This document shows positions 45,802-54,728 of a DNA stretch of 64,000 nucleotides, piece by piece. This DNA is from Tolypothrix sp. PCC 7910. Lineage in GTDB: Bacteria; Cyanobacteriota; Cyanobacteriia; Cyanobacteriales; Nostocaceae. How positions within the stretch are numbered: position 1 is the stretch's first letter; each line of letters starts with the position of its first letter. The translations under genes were made by a program, and so were the position numbers. The stretch spans positions 5,767,501-5,831,500 of the forward strand of contig NZ_CP050440.1 of assembly GCF_011769525.1 (NCBI RefSeq), given 5' to 3'. The notes under the pieces were generated by a model, which saw nothing but the letters and a program-made list of their open reading frames with translations, was not told the origin of the DNA and ran no database searches.

Positions 45802-46097
45802 GTAAATGGGAAAAATTGCGATCGCTACGCTTGCGACTGAGAACGGATCAAGGTTTACAAGTGATTGTGCCAAACCTCTCGCTATGAGGCAAGGCGATCG
45901 CTCCTCAACTACTCCTGAACTGCTGCTGTAAGTAAGTAGAGCTTTTACTTCTGGTATGAAGCCATGCAACTTCAAAGAGGTGAGGGAGTCAGACAATTGA
46001 TGCGAACATAATAGTAGAAGTAGTTAGTGATTTCACCAGCGGCCCCCAAGATATTACATACCCTTGATGACCTAGTTAAACTGAGGAGCATTTCAAT
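45802..46097. other. Intergenic gap between xdhC and the MDR gene
   Basis: Close to 300 bases. Contains GCGATCGCTACGCTTGCG, a local repeat-like run around a HIP1 site, at 45818-45840. No gene is supported. The minus-strand open frame at 45766-45996 is without recognisable features. Confidence 0.5.
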
Positions 46098-47045
46098 ATG
46101 AGTAATATGAAAGCAATACATCTCCATACCTATGGTGGAACAGAAAACCTAGTTTACGAAGAAACTTCAATTCCCAGTCCAGGTTCAGGAGAAGTATTAG
46201 TAAAAGTCAAAGCGGCTGGTGTCAACCCTTTAGATTTAATGGTTCGCAAGGGTTGGTTGCAAAGTATTATTGATTATCCTATGCCCATAATTTTAGGGCT
46301 TGACCTATCAGGTGTTGTAGCAGCAATAGGAGAAGGTGTTACTCATCTTCAAGTAGGGCAGGATGTCTATGGAATCACAGACATCAAACTTTTGGGAACT
46401 TATGCCGAATATGCAATAGCTCCCAGTGACAAAGTTGTTCCTAAACCTAAAAATTTGGACTATGTTCAAGCCGCATCTGTGCCCTCAGTAGGAATAACAG
46501 CATGGCAAGCTTTATTTGATGTAGGAGGTTTATCCGCCGGACAAACTGTACTTGTTCATGCAGCAGCAGGCGGTGTCGGCAGTTTTGCAGTGCAATTAGC
46601 TAAAGCTAAAGGAGCTAAAGTTATTGGTACTGCATCCAGTCAGAATTTAGACTTTGTAAGCAGTCTGGGTGCCGATCAAGTAATTGATTACAAAACCACC
46701 AGGTTTGAAGAAGTAGTTAGTAATGTTGATGTAGTTTTAGACACTATAGGAGGAGAAACCCGGGAAAGATCCTGGGGAATTCTTAAACCCGGAGGAATTC
46801 TTGTTTCTCTGATCACTTCCGATCCAGCTTCTTCAGAAACTGCTGCTGAATATGGTGTGCGTACAGCCACAATGTTTGTAAAGCTTGAAGGTAAATACCT
46901 AACAGAACTAGCAGCCTTGTTAGATAATGGAACTATCAAAACTTGTGTAGATAAGGTATTGCCTCTGACAGAAGCTTCTCAGGCTCATGAATTGATTGAG
47001 AGTGGCGGTAAGCGGGGCAAAATCGTACTAAACATAGCAAGCTAA
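46098..47045 (+). CDS. Zinc-type alcohol dehydrogenase-like oxidoreductase (quinone oxidoreductase branch)
   Basis: The 315-residue medium-chain dehydrogenase/reductase: MKAIHLHTYGGTENL start, VKAAGVNPLDLMVRKG, and the nucleotide-binding VLVHAAAGGVGSFAVQLAKA near residue 155. The catalytic zinc ligands of classical ADHs are absent, which fits the NADPH quinone/enone reductase branch. The gene is plus-strand like the SDR-XdhC set, from which it is about 300 bases away. Confidence 0.9.
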   Translation: MSNMKAIHLHTYGGTENLVYEETSIPSPGSGEVLVKVKAAGVNPLDLMVRKGWLQSIIDYPMPIILGLDLSGVVAAIGEGVTHLQVGQDVYGITDIKLLGTYAEYAIAPSDKVVPKPKNLDYVQAASVPSVGITAWQALFDVGGLSAGQTVLVHAAAGGVGSFAVQLAKAKGAKVIGTASSQNLDFVSSLGADQVIDYKTTRFEEVVSNVDVVLDTIGGETRERSWGILKPGGILVSLITSDPASSETAAEYGVRTATMFVKLEGKYLTELAALLDNGTIKTCVDKVLPLTEASQAHELIESGGKRGKIVLNIAS

Positions 47046-47048
47046 ACT

Positions 47049-47084
47049 CCAAGTAGAGACTCCTCAAGCAGAGTCTCTACTTGG
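47049..47084. terminator. Strong hairpin between convergent genes
   Basis: A perfect 14-base stem, CCAAGTAGAGACTC (47049-47062) with GAGTCTCTACTTGG (47071-47084), and an eight-base loop, directly after the MDR gene. It lies between convergent genes and could act both ways. No T tract. The GTAGAGAC core recurs in cyanobacterial repeats. Confidence 0.6.
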
Positions 47085-47228
47085 GCAGCAATTAGGCTAA
47101 TAATTAGCCTGCATTTCTACTCCGTACACTCTAAGTATAAGTCTCAGTTTATCTGGTTTTTGCCTTCACCAAACCGTATTGCCACAAGTCCTTGAATCTC
47201 TCCTTCGCTAGTATTCATAGTGTGTCGA

Positions 47229-47978
47229 TTACGCTTGTTGTTCAATCGGGCGAATCAAGATTTCGTTAACGTTAACGTGTGAAGGCTGTGTAACGGCATA
47301 GACGATCGCATTCGCAATGTCCTCACTCTCCAGATTTTTGACCGAACCGTAATAGTTTTTCATCTGCTCTCTTACAGTGGGATGCGTAATGTGCTGCGGT
47401 AGTTCTGTTGCCACTAACCCTGGTTCAATAATAGTGACGCGGATGTTGTTTTGATAGACTTCTTTGCGAAGAGCTTCTGAAAACGCACCAACTGCCCATT
47501 TGCTAGCGTTATAGACACCGCTTCCGGCGTTAACAATTCGACCTGCAACCGATGAAATGTTGACGATATGTCCAACGCCCTGTGCCTTCATTAAGGGTAA
47601 AACTTTATGAGTGGCATACATCAATCCCAATACGTTGAGATTGATCATGCGCCGCCAGTCTTCTGTATCTGCATTGTCAATCAAACCTAACAGCATCACC
47701 CCTGCATTGTTGATGAGAATATCAACTCTGCCAAACTTTGCTCCTGTTGTATTTACCAATGCTTCTACCTGCGCCTCATCTGAAACATCAGTGGTAATAG
47801 ATAAGGCTTTTCCACCAATGGCAGTAATACGGGCTTCTAGTGCAAGCAGGCGATCGCTCCGACGGGCAGCAATCACTACTTTAGCGCCCTCGGCTGCCAG
47901 TGCGAGTGCTGTAGCCTCGCCAATACCAGACGATGCTCCTGTTACAATTGCCACTTTATCAGTTAACTTACCAGCCAT
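47229..47978 (-). CDS. Short-chain dehydrogenase/reductase
   Basis: A canonical 249-residue SDR on the opposite strand: TGASSGIGEATALALA, NNAGVMLLGL, VNISSVAGRIV with catalytic Ser, and YNASKWAVGAFSEAL with YxxxK. The C-terminal NEILIRPIEQQA ending is of the YdfG/serine-dehydrogenase-like type. It is convergent with the MDR gene and divergent from the CoxL-like gene, so it may not belong to the same unit. Confidence 0.93.
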   Translation of the reverse strand: MAGKLTDKVAIVTGASSGIGEATALALAAEGAKVVIAARRSDRLLALEARITAIGGKALSITTDVSDEAQVEALVNTTGAKFGRVDILINNAGVMLLGLIDNADTEDWRRMINLNVLGLMYATHKVLPLMKAQGVGHIVNISSVAGRIVNAGSGVYNASKWAVGAFSEALRKEVYQNNIRVTIIEPGLVATELPQHITHPTVREQMKNYYGSVKNLESEDIANAIVYAVTQPSHVNVNEILIRPIEQQA

Positions 47979-48940
47979 TGTTAGCGTCTCCGTTGTTGTT
48001 TATTTTTTCGTTTTTTACGTTCAATCTTCATTTCCGGCTTGAGGGCTTTACGTACTCATTTTTATACGAAACACCAGAACACCAAAGGTAATTGGATTGG
48101 AATTGAATTTAATATTAGATAAGCCCTCATCTGGCTCTAAGCCTACCTCATCCATAACACCCAATGCTTAATCACTTGAGCGTGGTCAGTTCCATCCCCG
48201 CAAGATTTCCAGTTATCTCACAATTCCCCAAGTTGCAACGCCTATAGAACTTCCAATACATTAGATTTACAACCATATTCATAAAGGTTAATAATTAACA
48301 TTATCCTCAAAAATCGAAAGTAATAATAAACCTTTGAAGATTCTAGGAATTGAGATTTTTGGTTAACAGAACCGGATGGAAAGTTAACGAATTTGATATA
48401 AGAGGCAAAATAATATAAACAAACTTAATCATTCTTTATAATTGCTTATAATTTACGCGAATAGTTTTTTTATCCAAAGTCTAAAAATAAATTAGAATCC
48501 CAGTGTTTGATGGTGTTTCATAGTCTCTTTTGACAATTGCACCAGTCATGCCTTCCTTATCACTAGGCAAAAAACCTGCGATTGCCCATAAACTCTCCTA
48601 TAGTAATATCTTTTACCCAAATTAAACTGTAGTGAGTTTATAGCCCGTTCTAAATTCAAAGGAGTAATTTTAAACCAGTTAATGGCATTGAACATTCTTT
48701 AAGTTTCTAATTACTACAAATGATAATTAATTATATATAATAATATGCCAAAATATCTAGTAGTGATTGGTCAGATTTTTGGAGGTAATTAAATAAATTC
48801 AAACAGTTGTCGTTATATAAAATTTCGTAAATAACTCCTTAGCATTTACAAAACTAAGGTTAATAAAAAGTTATTTAACGACAATTCTGAAAATTAGTTT
48901 CTTAAACGTACAAAATTTGAATATTAGTCTCATAGATAAT
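47979..48940. other. Gene-poor AT-rich region upstream of the CoxL-like gene
   Basis: About 960 bases without a supported gene. Presumably carries the SDR promoter at the left and the CoxL-like promoter at the right. No CoxM-like (FAD subunit) or extra CoxS remains were seen. Confidence 0.5.
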
Positions 48941-51313
48941 ATGGTTCAACAAATCCTAGGAACATCTATTAAACGCCGCGAAGATCCAGAATTATTGCGC
49001 GGAGAAGCCAAATTTACAGCAGATATCACCCTGCCAAATATGCTGCACATGGCAATTTTGCATAGCACTGAGGCTCATGCTCTGATTAAGAGTATTGATA
49101 CCAGTGGGGCGGCAAAAATGCCAGGAGTAGTGCGGGTGATTACAGGAGCCGATACTAGCTCGATTTTGCCCCTTCCCGTAATTATGAACCCTGGCGGTGC
49201 GGCGGCGAAATTTCCACCTCATCCTTATGGTTTACCAGCCGGTCAAACAGTTTTAGCTATTAATAAGGTGCGTTATGTTGGGGATTTCGTAGCTGTAGTG
49301 GTTGCCGAAACCCGTCAACAAGCATATAACGCCCTGAAAGAAATTAAGGTAGAGTACGAGCCGCTACCAGTTGTGACTGATGCGGAGGAAGCGCTGAAGC
49401 CAGATGCACCCCAACTGTATGACAGCGTACCAGGGAATCTTAACCAGTACGCCAGTTATGGAGATAAGGAAGCAACAGAAAAGGCGATCGCATCTGCTGA
49501 GGTGGTGATCAAGCAAAAGATTCGCATTCCGCGTGTGATTGCCAATTCTAGTGAAACTCGCGCCACCATCGCAGATTACAATCCTGAAACCGGAGACTAT
49601 ACCCTGTGGACGAATACCCAAATTCCCCACGGTAACCGCTTTTTGCTGTCACAATTAGTTTTAGGAATTCCTTTCAACAAACTCCGGGTGATTGTTCCCC
49701 ACATGGGCGGAAGCTACGGATCTAAAGGATATCTTTATCAGGACACAGCTATCACACTGTTTTTAGCTAAAGAACTTGGTCGTCCCGTCAAGTGGGTAGA
49801 TACCCGTCAAGGGTTAGCACGTACCACCGTTCACTCCCACGATCATATAGAGTATGCCACCCTTGCGGGGAACAGAGACGGCAAAATTACTGCCCTGTAT
49901 TGCACTAACTACGCCAACCTCGGCGCTTTTTCTGGCACTAATGGCCCTGGTGCGCCCACAAGTTTGACAGGCCGCAGTATCTCCGGAGCTTATGCTATTG
50001 AGCATCCCTTCTATGAAGTTTATTGCGTGTTCACTAATACCACGCAAACTGGCCCCATTCGGGGTGCAGGACGGACAGAAGCCCACTGTGTAATTGAGCG
50101 CTTGGTTGACCTCTTTGCTGATGAGATCGGTTTAGATCCTGCTGAAGTGCGCCGCCAAAATATGGTTCCTCCCGATCAGTTCCCTTACAAGAACGGCTTG
50201 GGCTGGACTTATGACTCCGGTAATTATCAACTCACCCTTGATAAAGCCTTAGAAATGGTGGATTACAAAAATATTCCCCAACTCAAAGAACAAGCCAAGG
50301 CGCGAGGTAAATATCTAGGCGTAGGAATTGGTTCTTTTGTTGCCATATCTGGTGTAGGCCCTTCTCCCTTTATGGCTTCAGATATTGGTCTCAATGGTAG
50401 TACCTGGGGTAGCGTTCACCTGCGCGTACATCCCACAGGTGATGTTAGTTTAATTACAGGTAGTCAGCCCCACGGTCAAGGTCATGTAACCACCTTCTCT
50501 CAAGTTGCTGCCCAAGAACTAGGGATTGATATTGAACGCATTGAGGTATTGCATTCCGATACCAAAGGTGCTGTCTATGCTCAGGGTAGTTATGGTTCCC
50601 GTAGCTTCAGTGTCGAAGGTTCGACAGTCTATAAAGCTGCACAAAAGATTAACGAGAAAGCCCGGAAAATGGCAGCTCATATCTTCAAAGTGCCAGAGGA
50701 AGAGATTATCTCTGAAAATGGCAAATTTTATCCCAAAACTCAACCAGATCAGGTAAAAACTATACAAGATATTGCCCTAGCGCTTTGGTATGCTTGGGAT
50801 TTACCGCCAGGAATGGAACCAGGACTAGAAGTAATTACTTTCTTTGATCCACCAGATTTTAGCTATCCTTTCGGTACTCATATCGCTATAGTTGAAGTCG
50901 ATCAAGAAACTGGTGAAGTCGAAGTAGTGCGCTATGTCGCAGTCAATGATTTTGGCAATGTGGGCAATCCAATGATTGTTGATGGGCAAACCCACGGCAA
51001 TATTTATCTGGGCATTAGTCAAGCTTTATTTGAAGAAGCTGTTTATGATGAGTCTGGCAAAATCCTCACAGACGACCTCACCAATTATGCGATCGCCAAA
51101 CCTTCCGATTTACCCCACTTTGAACTAGCGCGTACCGTCACCCCCACCCCCCATAATCCTTTAGGAGCCAAGGGAGCTGGGGATGTTAGCAATCCACCTG
51201 TAGCACCTGCAATCGTAAATGCAGTCTGCGATGCTCTCAACCCCCTAGGAGTCAAGCATTTAGATATGCCTTTGACACCAGAGAAAGTTTGGCGAGCGAT
51301 GAATGGGGTGTAG
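48941..51313 (+). CDS. CoxL-like molybdopterin-binding subunit (xanthine dehydrogenase family)
   Basis: Start at the ATG at 48941 (MVQQILGTSIKRREDPELL), giving 790 residues. The in-frame TTG at 48917 is less likely. The cofactor-binding landmarks are present: GGSYGSK (256-262), RGAGRTE (374-380), HGQGHVT (511-517) and GSYGSRS (549-555). The catalytic Glu after GxKGxG is replaced: GAKGAGD gives Asp748. The protein would hydroxylate or oxidise a small substrate using Moco if active. The CODH-specific AYxCSFR loop is not present. It pairs in the locus with the degenerate CoxS-like gene and xdhC, but there is no FAD subunit. Confidence 0.92.
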   Translation: MVQQILGTSIKRREDPELLRGEAKFTADITLPNMLHMAILHSTEAHALIKSIDTSGAAKMPGVVRVITGADTSSILPLPVIMNPGGAAAKFPPHPYGLPAGQTVLAINKVRYVGDFVAVVVAETRQQAYNALKEIKVEYEPLPVVTDAEEALKPDAPQLYDSVPGNLNQYASYGDKEATEKAIASAEVVIKQKIRIPRVIANSSETRATIADYNPETGDYTLWTNTQIPHGNRFLLSQLVLGIPFNKLRVIVPHMGGSYGSKGYLYQDTAITLFLAKELGRPVKWVDTRQGLARTTVHSHDHIEYATLAGNRDGKITALYCTNYANLGAFSGTNGPGAPTSLTGRSISGAYAIEHPFYEVYCVFTNTTQTGPIRGAGRTEAHCVIERLVDLFADEIGLDPAEVRRQNMVPPDQFPYKNGLGWTYDSGNYQLTLDKALEMVDYKNIPQLKEQAKARGKYLGVGIGSFVAISGVGPSPFMASDIGLNGSTWGSVHLRVHPTGDVSLITGSQPHGQGHVTTFSQVAAQELGIDIERIEVLHSDTKGAVYAQGSYGSRSFSVEGSTVYKAAQKINEKARKMAAHIFKVPEEEIISENGKFYPKTQPDQVKTIQDIALALWYAWDLPPGMEPGLEVITFFDPPDFSYPFGTHIAIVEVDQETGEVEVVRYVAVNDFGNVGNPMIVDGQTHGNIYLGISQALFEEAVYDESGKILTDDLTNYAIAKPSDLPHFELARTVTPTPHNPLGAKGAGDVSNPPVAPAIVNAVCDALNPLGVKHLDMPLTPEKVWRAMNGV

Positions 51314-51377
51314 GTGAATGGGGACTGGGGACTGGGGATTGGGGATTGGGAAGATGAGGGAAAAATTATCTTGATTC

Positions 51378-51409
51378 TTGTACAGACGCGATTAATCGCG
51401 TCTGTACAA
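51378..51409. repeat. Perfect 32-base palindrome
   Basis: TTGTACAGACGCGATT is followed directly by its exact reverse complement AATCGCGTCTGTACAA. Such GACGCGATTAATCGCGTC palindromes are frequent in Nostoc genomes. It lies between the CoxL-like gene and the response-regulator fusion and could end the upstream transcript. Confidence 0.85.
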
Positions 51410-51511
51410 CTCTTGACAAACCCTAAACCTCAATCACCCAACACCAATTTTATAAATTAAAACCCACGGCAATTAATAATAAGTAAAGACATAACAACAT
51501 AGGTAAACTTT

Positions 51512-53176
51512 ATGGCTAAACCAATGATTTTGACCGTGGATGACGATCCTCAGGTTTTACAGGCGATCGCACGGGATTTGCGGAAGGAATATGGCGATCG
51601 CTTCCGAATCTTACGTGCAGACTCAGGAGCAGCCGCACTAGAGGCCATCAAAGAATTAAAATTACGTAACGAGACAGTAGCTTTATTTCTTGCCGACCAG
51701 CGAATGCCCCAAATGACTGGGGTAGAGTTTCTGGAACAAGCAATTGCTATCTTCCCCGAAGCGAAACGCGCCTTGCTCACCGCCTATGCAGATACCGATG
51801 CTGCGATCGCAGCTATTAATAAAACAAGTATCAATTACTACTTAACAAAGCCTTGGGATCCACCAGAAGAGCGTTTATATCCTGTCCTCAACGATTTGCT
51901 GGATGATTGGTTAGCCTCTTATCGCCCACCTTTTGAAGGGATTCGAGTGATTGGTCATCGTTGGTCGCCCAATTCTCATAAAATCAAAGATTTCCTTGCC
52001 CGTAATCACGTTCCTTATCAATGGTTAGATATTGAAAGAGATCAGGAAGCCCAAGAGTTAGTTAACTATAGTGGCGTAGATAATGCCGAATTACCTTTGG
52101 TGATTTTGCCAGATGGCGAACGTCTAGTTAAGCCTAGCAACATTGAAGTTGCAACGAAAGTCGGATTGCAAACCCAAGCTAAACAGCCATTCTATGATTT
52201 AGCAATTGTGGGTGGTGGGCCTGCTGGATTAGCAGCCGCAGTCTATGGAGCTTCTGAAGGGCTAAGAACAGTGATGATTGAACGGGAAGCCCCTGGCGGA
52301 CAAGCGGGAACTAGTTCGCGGATTGAAAACTACCTCGGTTTCCCCATTGGTTTAAGTGGTGCAGATTTAGCCAGACGCGGCGTTACCCAAGCTAAACGCT
52401 TTGGTGTAGAAATTCTTACACCCCAAGAAGTAGCAGGAATTCGCACCAACGGTAACTATCGTTATGCATTGCTCAAAGATGGCTCAGAAATCGCTTGTCA
52501 TGCCTTAATTTTGGCGATGGGTGTCTCTTGGCGGCGGTTAAATGTCCCTGGAATCGAAAAGCTCACAGGTCGGGGTATTTACTACGGTGCAGCCATGACC
52601 GAAGCAATGGAATGTAGCAACGAAAAAGTCTACATCGTGGGTGGTGCTAACTCTGCCGGACAAGCAGCGATGCATTTCAGCAAGTATGCCCAGCAAGTAC
52701 ATATGTTAGTACGTGGCGACGATCTGGGTAAAGGTATGTCCCAGTACCTCGTCGATCAGATTGGCGCGACAGAAAATATCATCGTGCAACTCAACTCCAG
52801 CGTTGTTGAGGTTAAAGGTGAAGAAAGTTTAGAAGCCTTAACGATTCTCAACAATGTGACTGGGGAAAAAGAAACCGTCCCAGCTAACTCGCTGTTTATC
52901 TTCATCGGTGCTGTTCCTCATACCGATTGGTTAGATGGCATTTTGGAACGAGATGAACATGGTTTCATTCTGACTGGCCCAGATTTAATCAAAGATGGTA
53001 AACGCCCCAAAGGTTGGAATTTAGATAGAGACCCTTACTTACTCGAAACCAGCGTACCAGGAATTTTTGCTGTGGGTGACGTGCATCATGGTTCTGTGAA
53101 GCGCGTAGCCTCCGGAGTGGGTGAAGGCTCGATATGTGTTAGTTTTGTCCACCAGTATCTTGCTAAGGTGTTGTAA
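51512..53176 (+). CDS. Fused response regulator/thioredoxin-reductase-like flavoprotein
   Basis: Three parts in 554 residues. Residues 1-135 are a receiver domain (acidic pocket Asp10-Asp12, phospho-acceptor Asp62, Thr90, Lys113). Residues about 142-220 resemble a glutaredoxin-like domain whose CPxC is replaced by WSPNS. Residues 227-554 are an FAD/NAD-binding domain (VGGGPAGLAAAVYG, PGGQAGTSSRIENY, a late AVGDVHHGSVKRV). The redox CxxC of thioredoxin reductase is missing: GIYYGAAMTEAM lies where GVSACATCDG would be. A simple disulfide reductase is therefore unlikely. Its stop overlaps the next start (TAATG), so it is coupled to the histidine kinase gene. Confidence 0.92.
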   Translation: MAKPMILTVDDDPQVLQAIARDLRKEYGDRFRILRADSGAAALEAIKELKLRNETVALFLADQRMPQMTGVEFLEQAIAIFPEAKRALLTAYADTDAAIAAINKTSINYYLTKPWDPPEERLYPVLNDLLDDWLASYRPPFEGIRVIGHRWSPNSHKIKDFLARNHVPYQWLDIERDQEAQELVNYSGVDNAELPLVILPDGERLVKPSNIEVATKVGLQTQAKQPFYDLAIVGGGPAGLAAAVYGASEGLRTVMIEREAPGGQAGTSSRIENYLGFPIGLSGADLARRGVTQAKRFGVEILTPQEVAGIRTNGNYRYALLKDGSEIACHALILAMGVSWRRLNVPGIEKLTGRGIYYGAAMTEAMECSNEKVYIVGGANSAGQAAMHFSKYAQQVHMLVRGDDLGKGMSQYLVDQIGATENIIVQLNSSVVEVKGEESLEALTILNNVTGEKETVPANSLFIFIGAVPHTDWLDGILERDEHGFILTGPDLIKDGKRPKGWNLDRDPYLLETSVPGIFAVGDVHHGSVKRVASGVGEGSICVSFVHQYLAKVL

Positions 53177-54570
53177 TGCTGGACATAGAAGAATTACGCC
53201 AAGTGGAATTGTTTGCCAGCTTAAGTGATGAGCAATTGCGGTGGTTGTGCGAACAAGGAAAAGAAATTTGGCTGCAACCTGGTGATATCCATCGCTCCGC
53301 TGGCGATCCTGCCGACCAAGTCTTTATTATGATTGACGGTGAGGTACAAGTTACCCAGAAGGTAGGCAATCAAGAAATTGTCTTAGTTACCTATGGGCCG
53401 AAAACCTTTTTTGGGGAATTGCCCATTTTAACTGGGGAAACTCACTATTGGGCTGGTGGCAAAGCTGTGCAGCCTTGCCACATCCTAGAATTGGACAAAG
53501 ATAAATTCTGGCAAATGCTAGCCACCATGCCGGCTGTCACCACCTTGATTCTGCAAACAATGGCGCAGCGGGTACAAGAGTTACAGTCCATGTCTCAGCA
53601 GCGGGAAAAACTCGCTGCTTTAGGCACAATGGCGGCGGGACTTTCCCATGAAATGAATAACCCGATGGCCGCAGTCAGACGGGGTACTGGGGAATTGCAA
53701 AAGCTATTTCAACAGTTACCCTCGCTAGTGCTGCAACTAAGTCAAAGACAATTCACCAAGCAGCAAATAGAATATTTGGGTGCTTTGCAGCAAGAAGTGA
53801 TTGCTAAGCAGCAGCAAACTACTCAATTGTCTCCCCTAACAAGATGCGATCGCGAAGATGAACTGGTTGATTGGTTAGATGACAATGGTGTAAGTGATGG
53901 TTGGAAACTCGCGCCTACCTTAGTTGCGGTCGGCTTAGATGCCAATGACCTCAGTAAAATTACGCAGCAAATCCCGGCGGAGTCGTTAGGGGATATATTG
54001 GCTTGGCTAGAAGCCAGCTTGAGCGGATTAAACTTACTCTCCGAACTCGATGAAGGATCATCCCGTGTTTATGAGCTAGTCAAAGCTTTGCAAGACTACT
54101 CTTACATGGATCAAGCACCCTTACAAGAGGTGAATGTCCATGACGGTATTGAAAGCACCTTAAAGATGATGCACCATAAACTCAAGGATGGGGTAGCGGT
54201 AATTAGAGAGTATGGCAATTTACCGAGAATCAGCGCCTATGGTAGCGAATTAAACCAAGTCTGGACTAACTTGATTGATAATGCAATTGATGCAGTTAAA
54301 GGTCAAGGTCAGCTTCGTATACATACAAAGTGCGAAAACGACCAAGTTTTAATAGAAATTATCGATAATGGGACAGGAATCGCGCCAGAAATCCAATCGC
54401 GCATTTTTGAACCATTTTTCACTACCAAAGGCGTAGGCGAAGGTAAAGGATTAGGCTTAGATATCGTTTACCGCACTGTAGTTGGGAAACATAAAGGAGA
54501 TGTCCGATTTACCTCCTGTCCTGGTAATACCTGTTTTCAAGTTCGTCTACCAGTAGTGTTGATGGATTGA
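53176..54570 (+). CDS. Histidine kinase with N-terminal cyclic-nucleotide-binding domain
   Basis: The 464-residue protein: a Crp-type nucleotide-binding domain (residues about 10-125, [25 protein letters not shown]), then the dimerisation/phosphoacceptor stretch [15 protein letters not shown] with His158. A long helical linker is followed by the ATPase with [26 protein letters not shown] and [16 protein letters not shown]. The start overlaps the flavoprotein stop by one base. The natural partner is the receiver domain of that protein. The bound nucleotide is unknown. Confidence 0.92.
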   Translation: MLDIEELRQVELFASLSDEQLRWLCEQGKEIWLQPGDIHRSAGDPADQVFIMIDGEVQVTQKVGNQEIVLVTYGPKTFFGELPILTGETHYWAGGKAVQPCHILELDKDKFWQMLATMPAVTTLILQTMAQRVQELQSMSQQREKLAALGTMAAGLSHEMNNPMAAVRRGTGELQKLFQQLPSLVLQLSQRQFTKQQIEYLGALQQEVIAKQQQTTQLSPLTRCDREDELVDWLDDNGVSDGWKLAPTLVAVGLDANDLSKITQQIPAESLGDILAWLEASLSGLNLLSELDEGSSRVYELVKALQDYSYMDQAPLQEVNVHDGIESTLKMMHHKLKDGVAVIREYGNLPRISAYGSELNQVWTNLIDNAIDAVKGQGQLRIHTKCENDQVLIEIIDNGTGIAPEIQSRIFEPFFTTKGVGEGKGLGLDIVYRTVVGKHKGDVRFTSCPGNTCFQVRLPVVLMD

Positions 54571-54653
54571 TGGGGGATTGGGGACTGGGGACTGGGGATG
54601 AGGGGGGACAAGGGGACAAGGAGCAATCTCAATTACCCATTACCAAATGTCAA

Positions 54654-54690
54654 ATGCCCTATGCCCTATGCCCCATGCCCTATGCCCAAT
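54654..54690. repeat. ATGCCCT/ATGCCCC heptamer repeat
   Basis: Five tandem ATGCCC(T/C) units between the two histidine kinase genes, preceded by G-rich GGGGACT-type units (54573-54622). STRR class. Confidence 0.8.
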
Positions 54691-54728
54691 TCCCAAACTA
54701 TAAATTAATTTCTATATAGGTATTTTCT

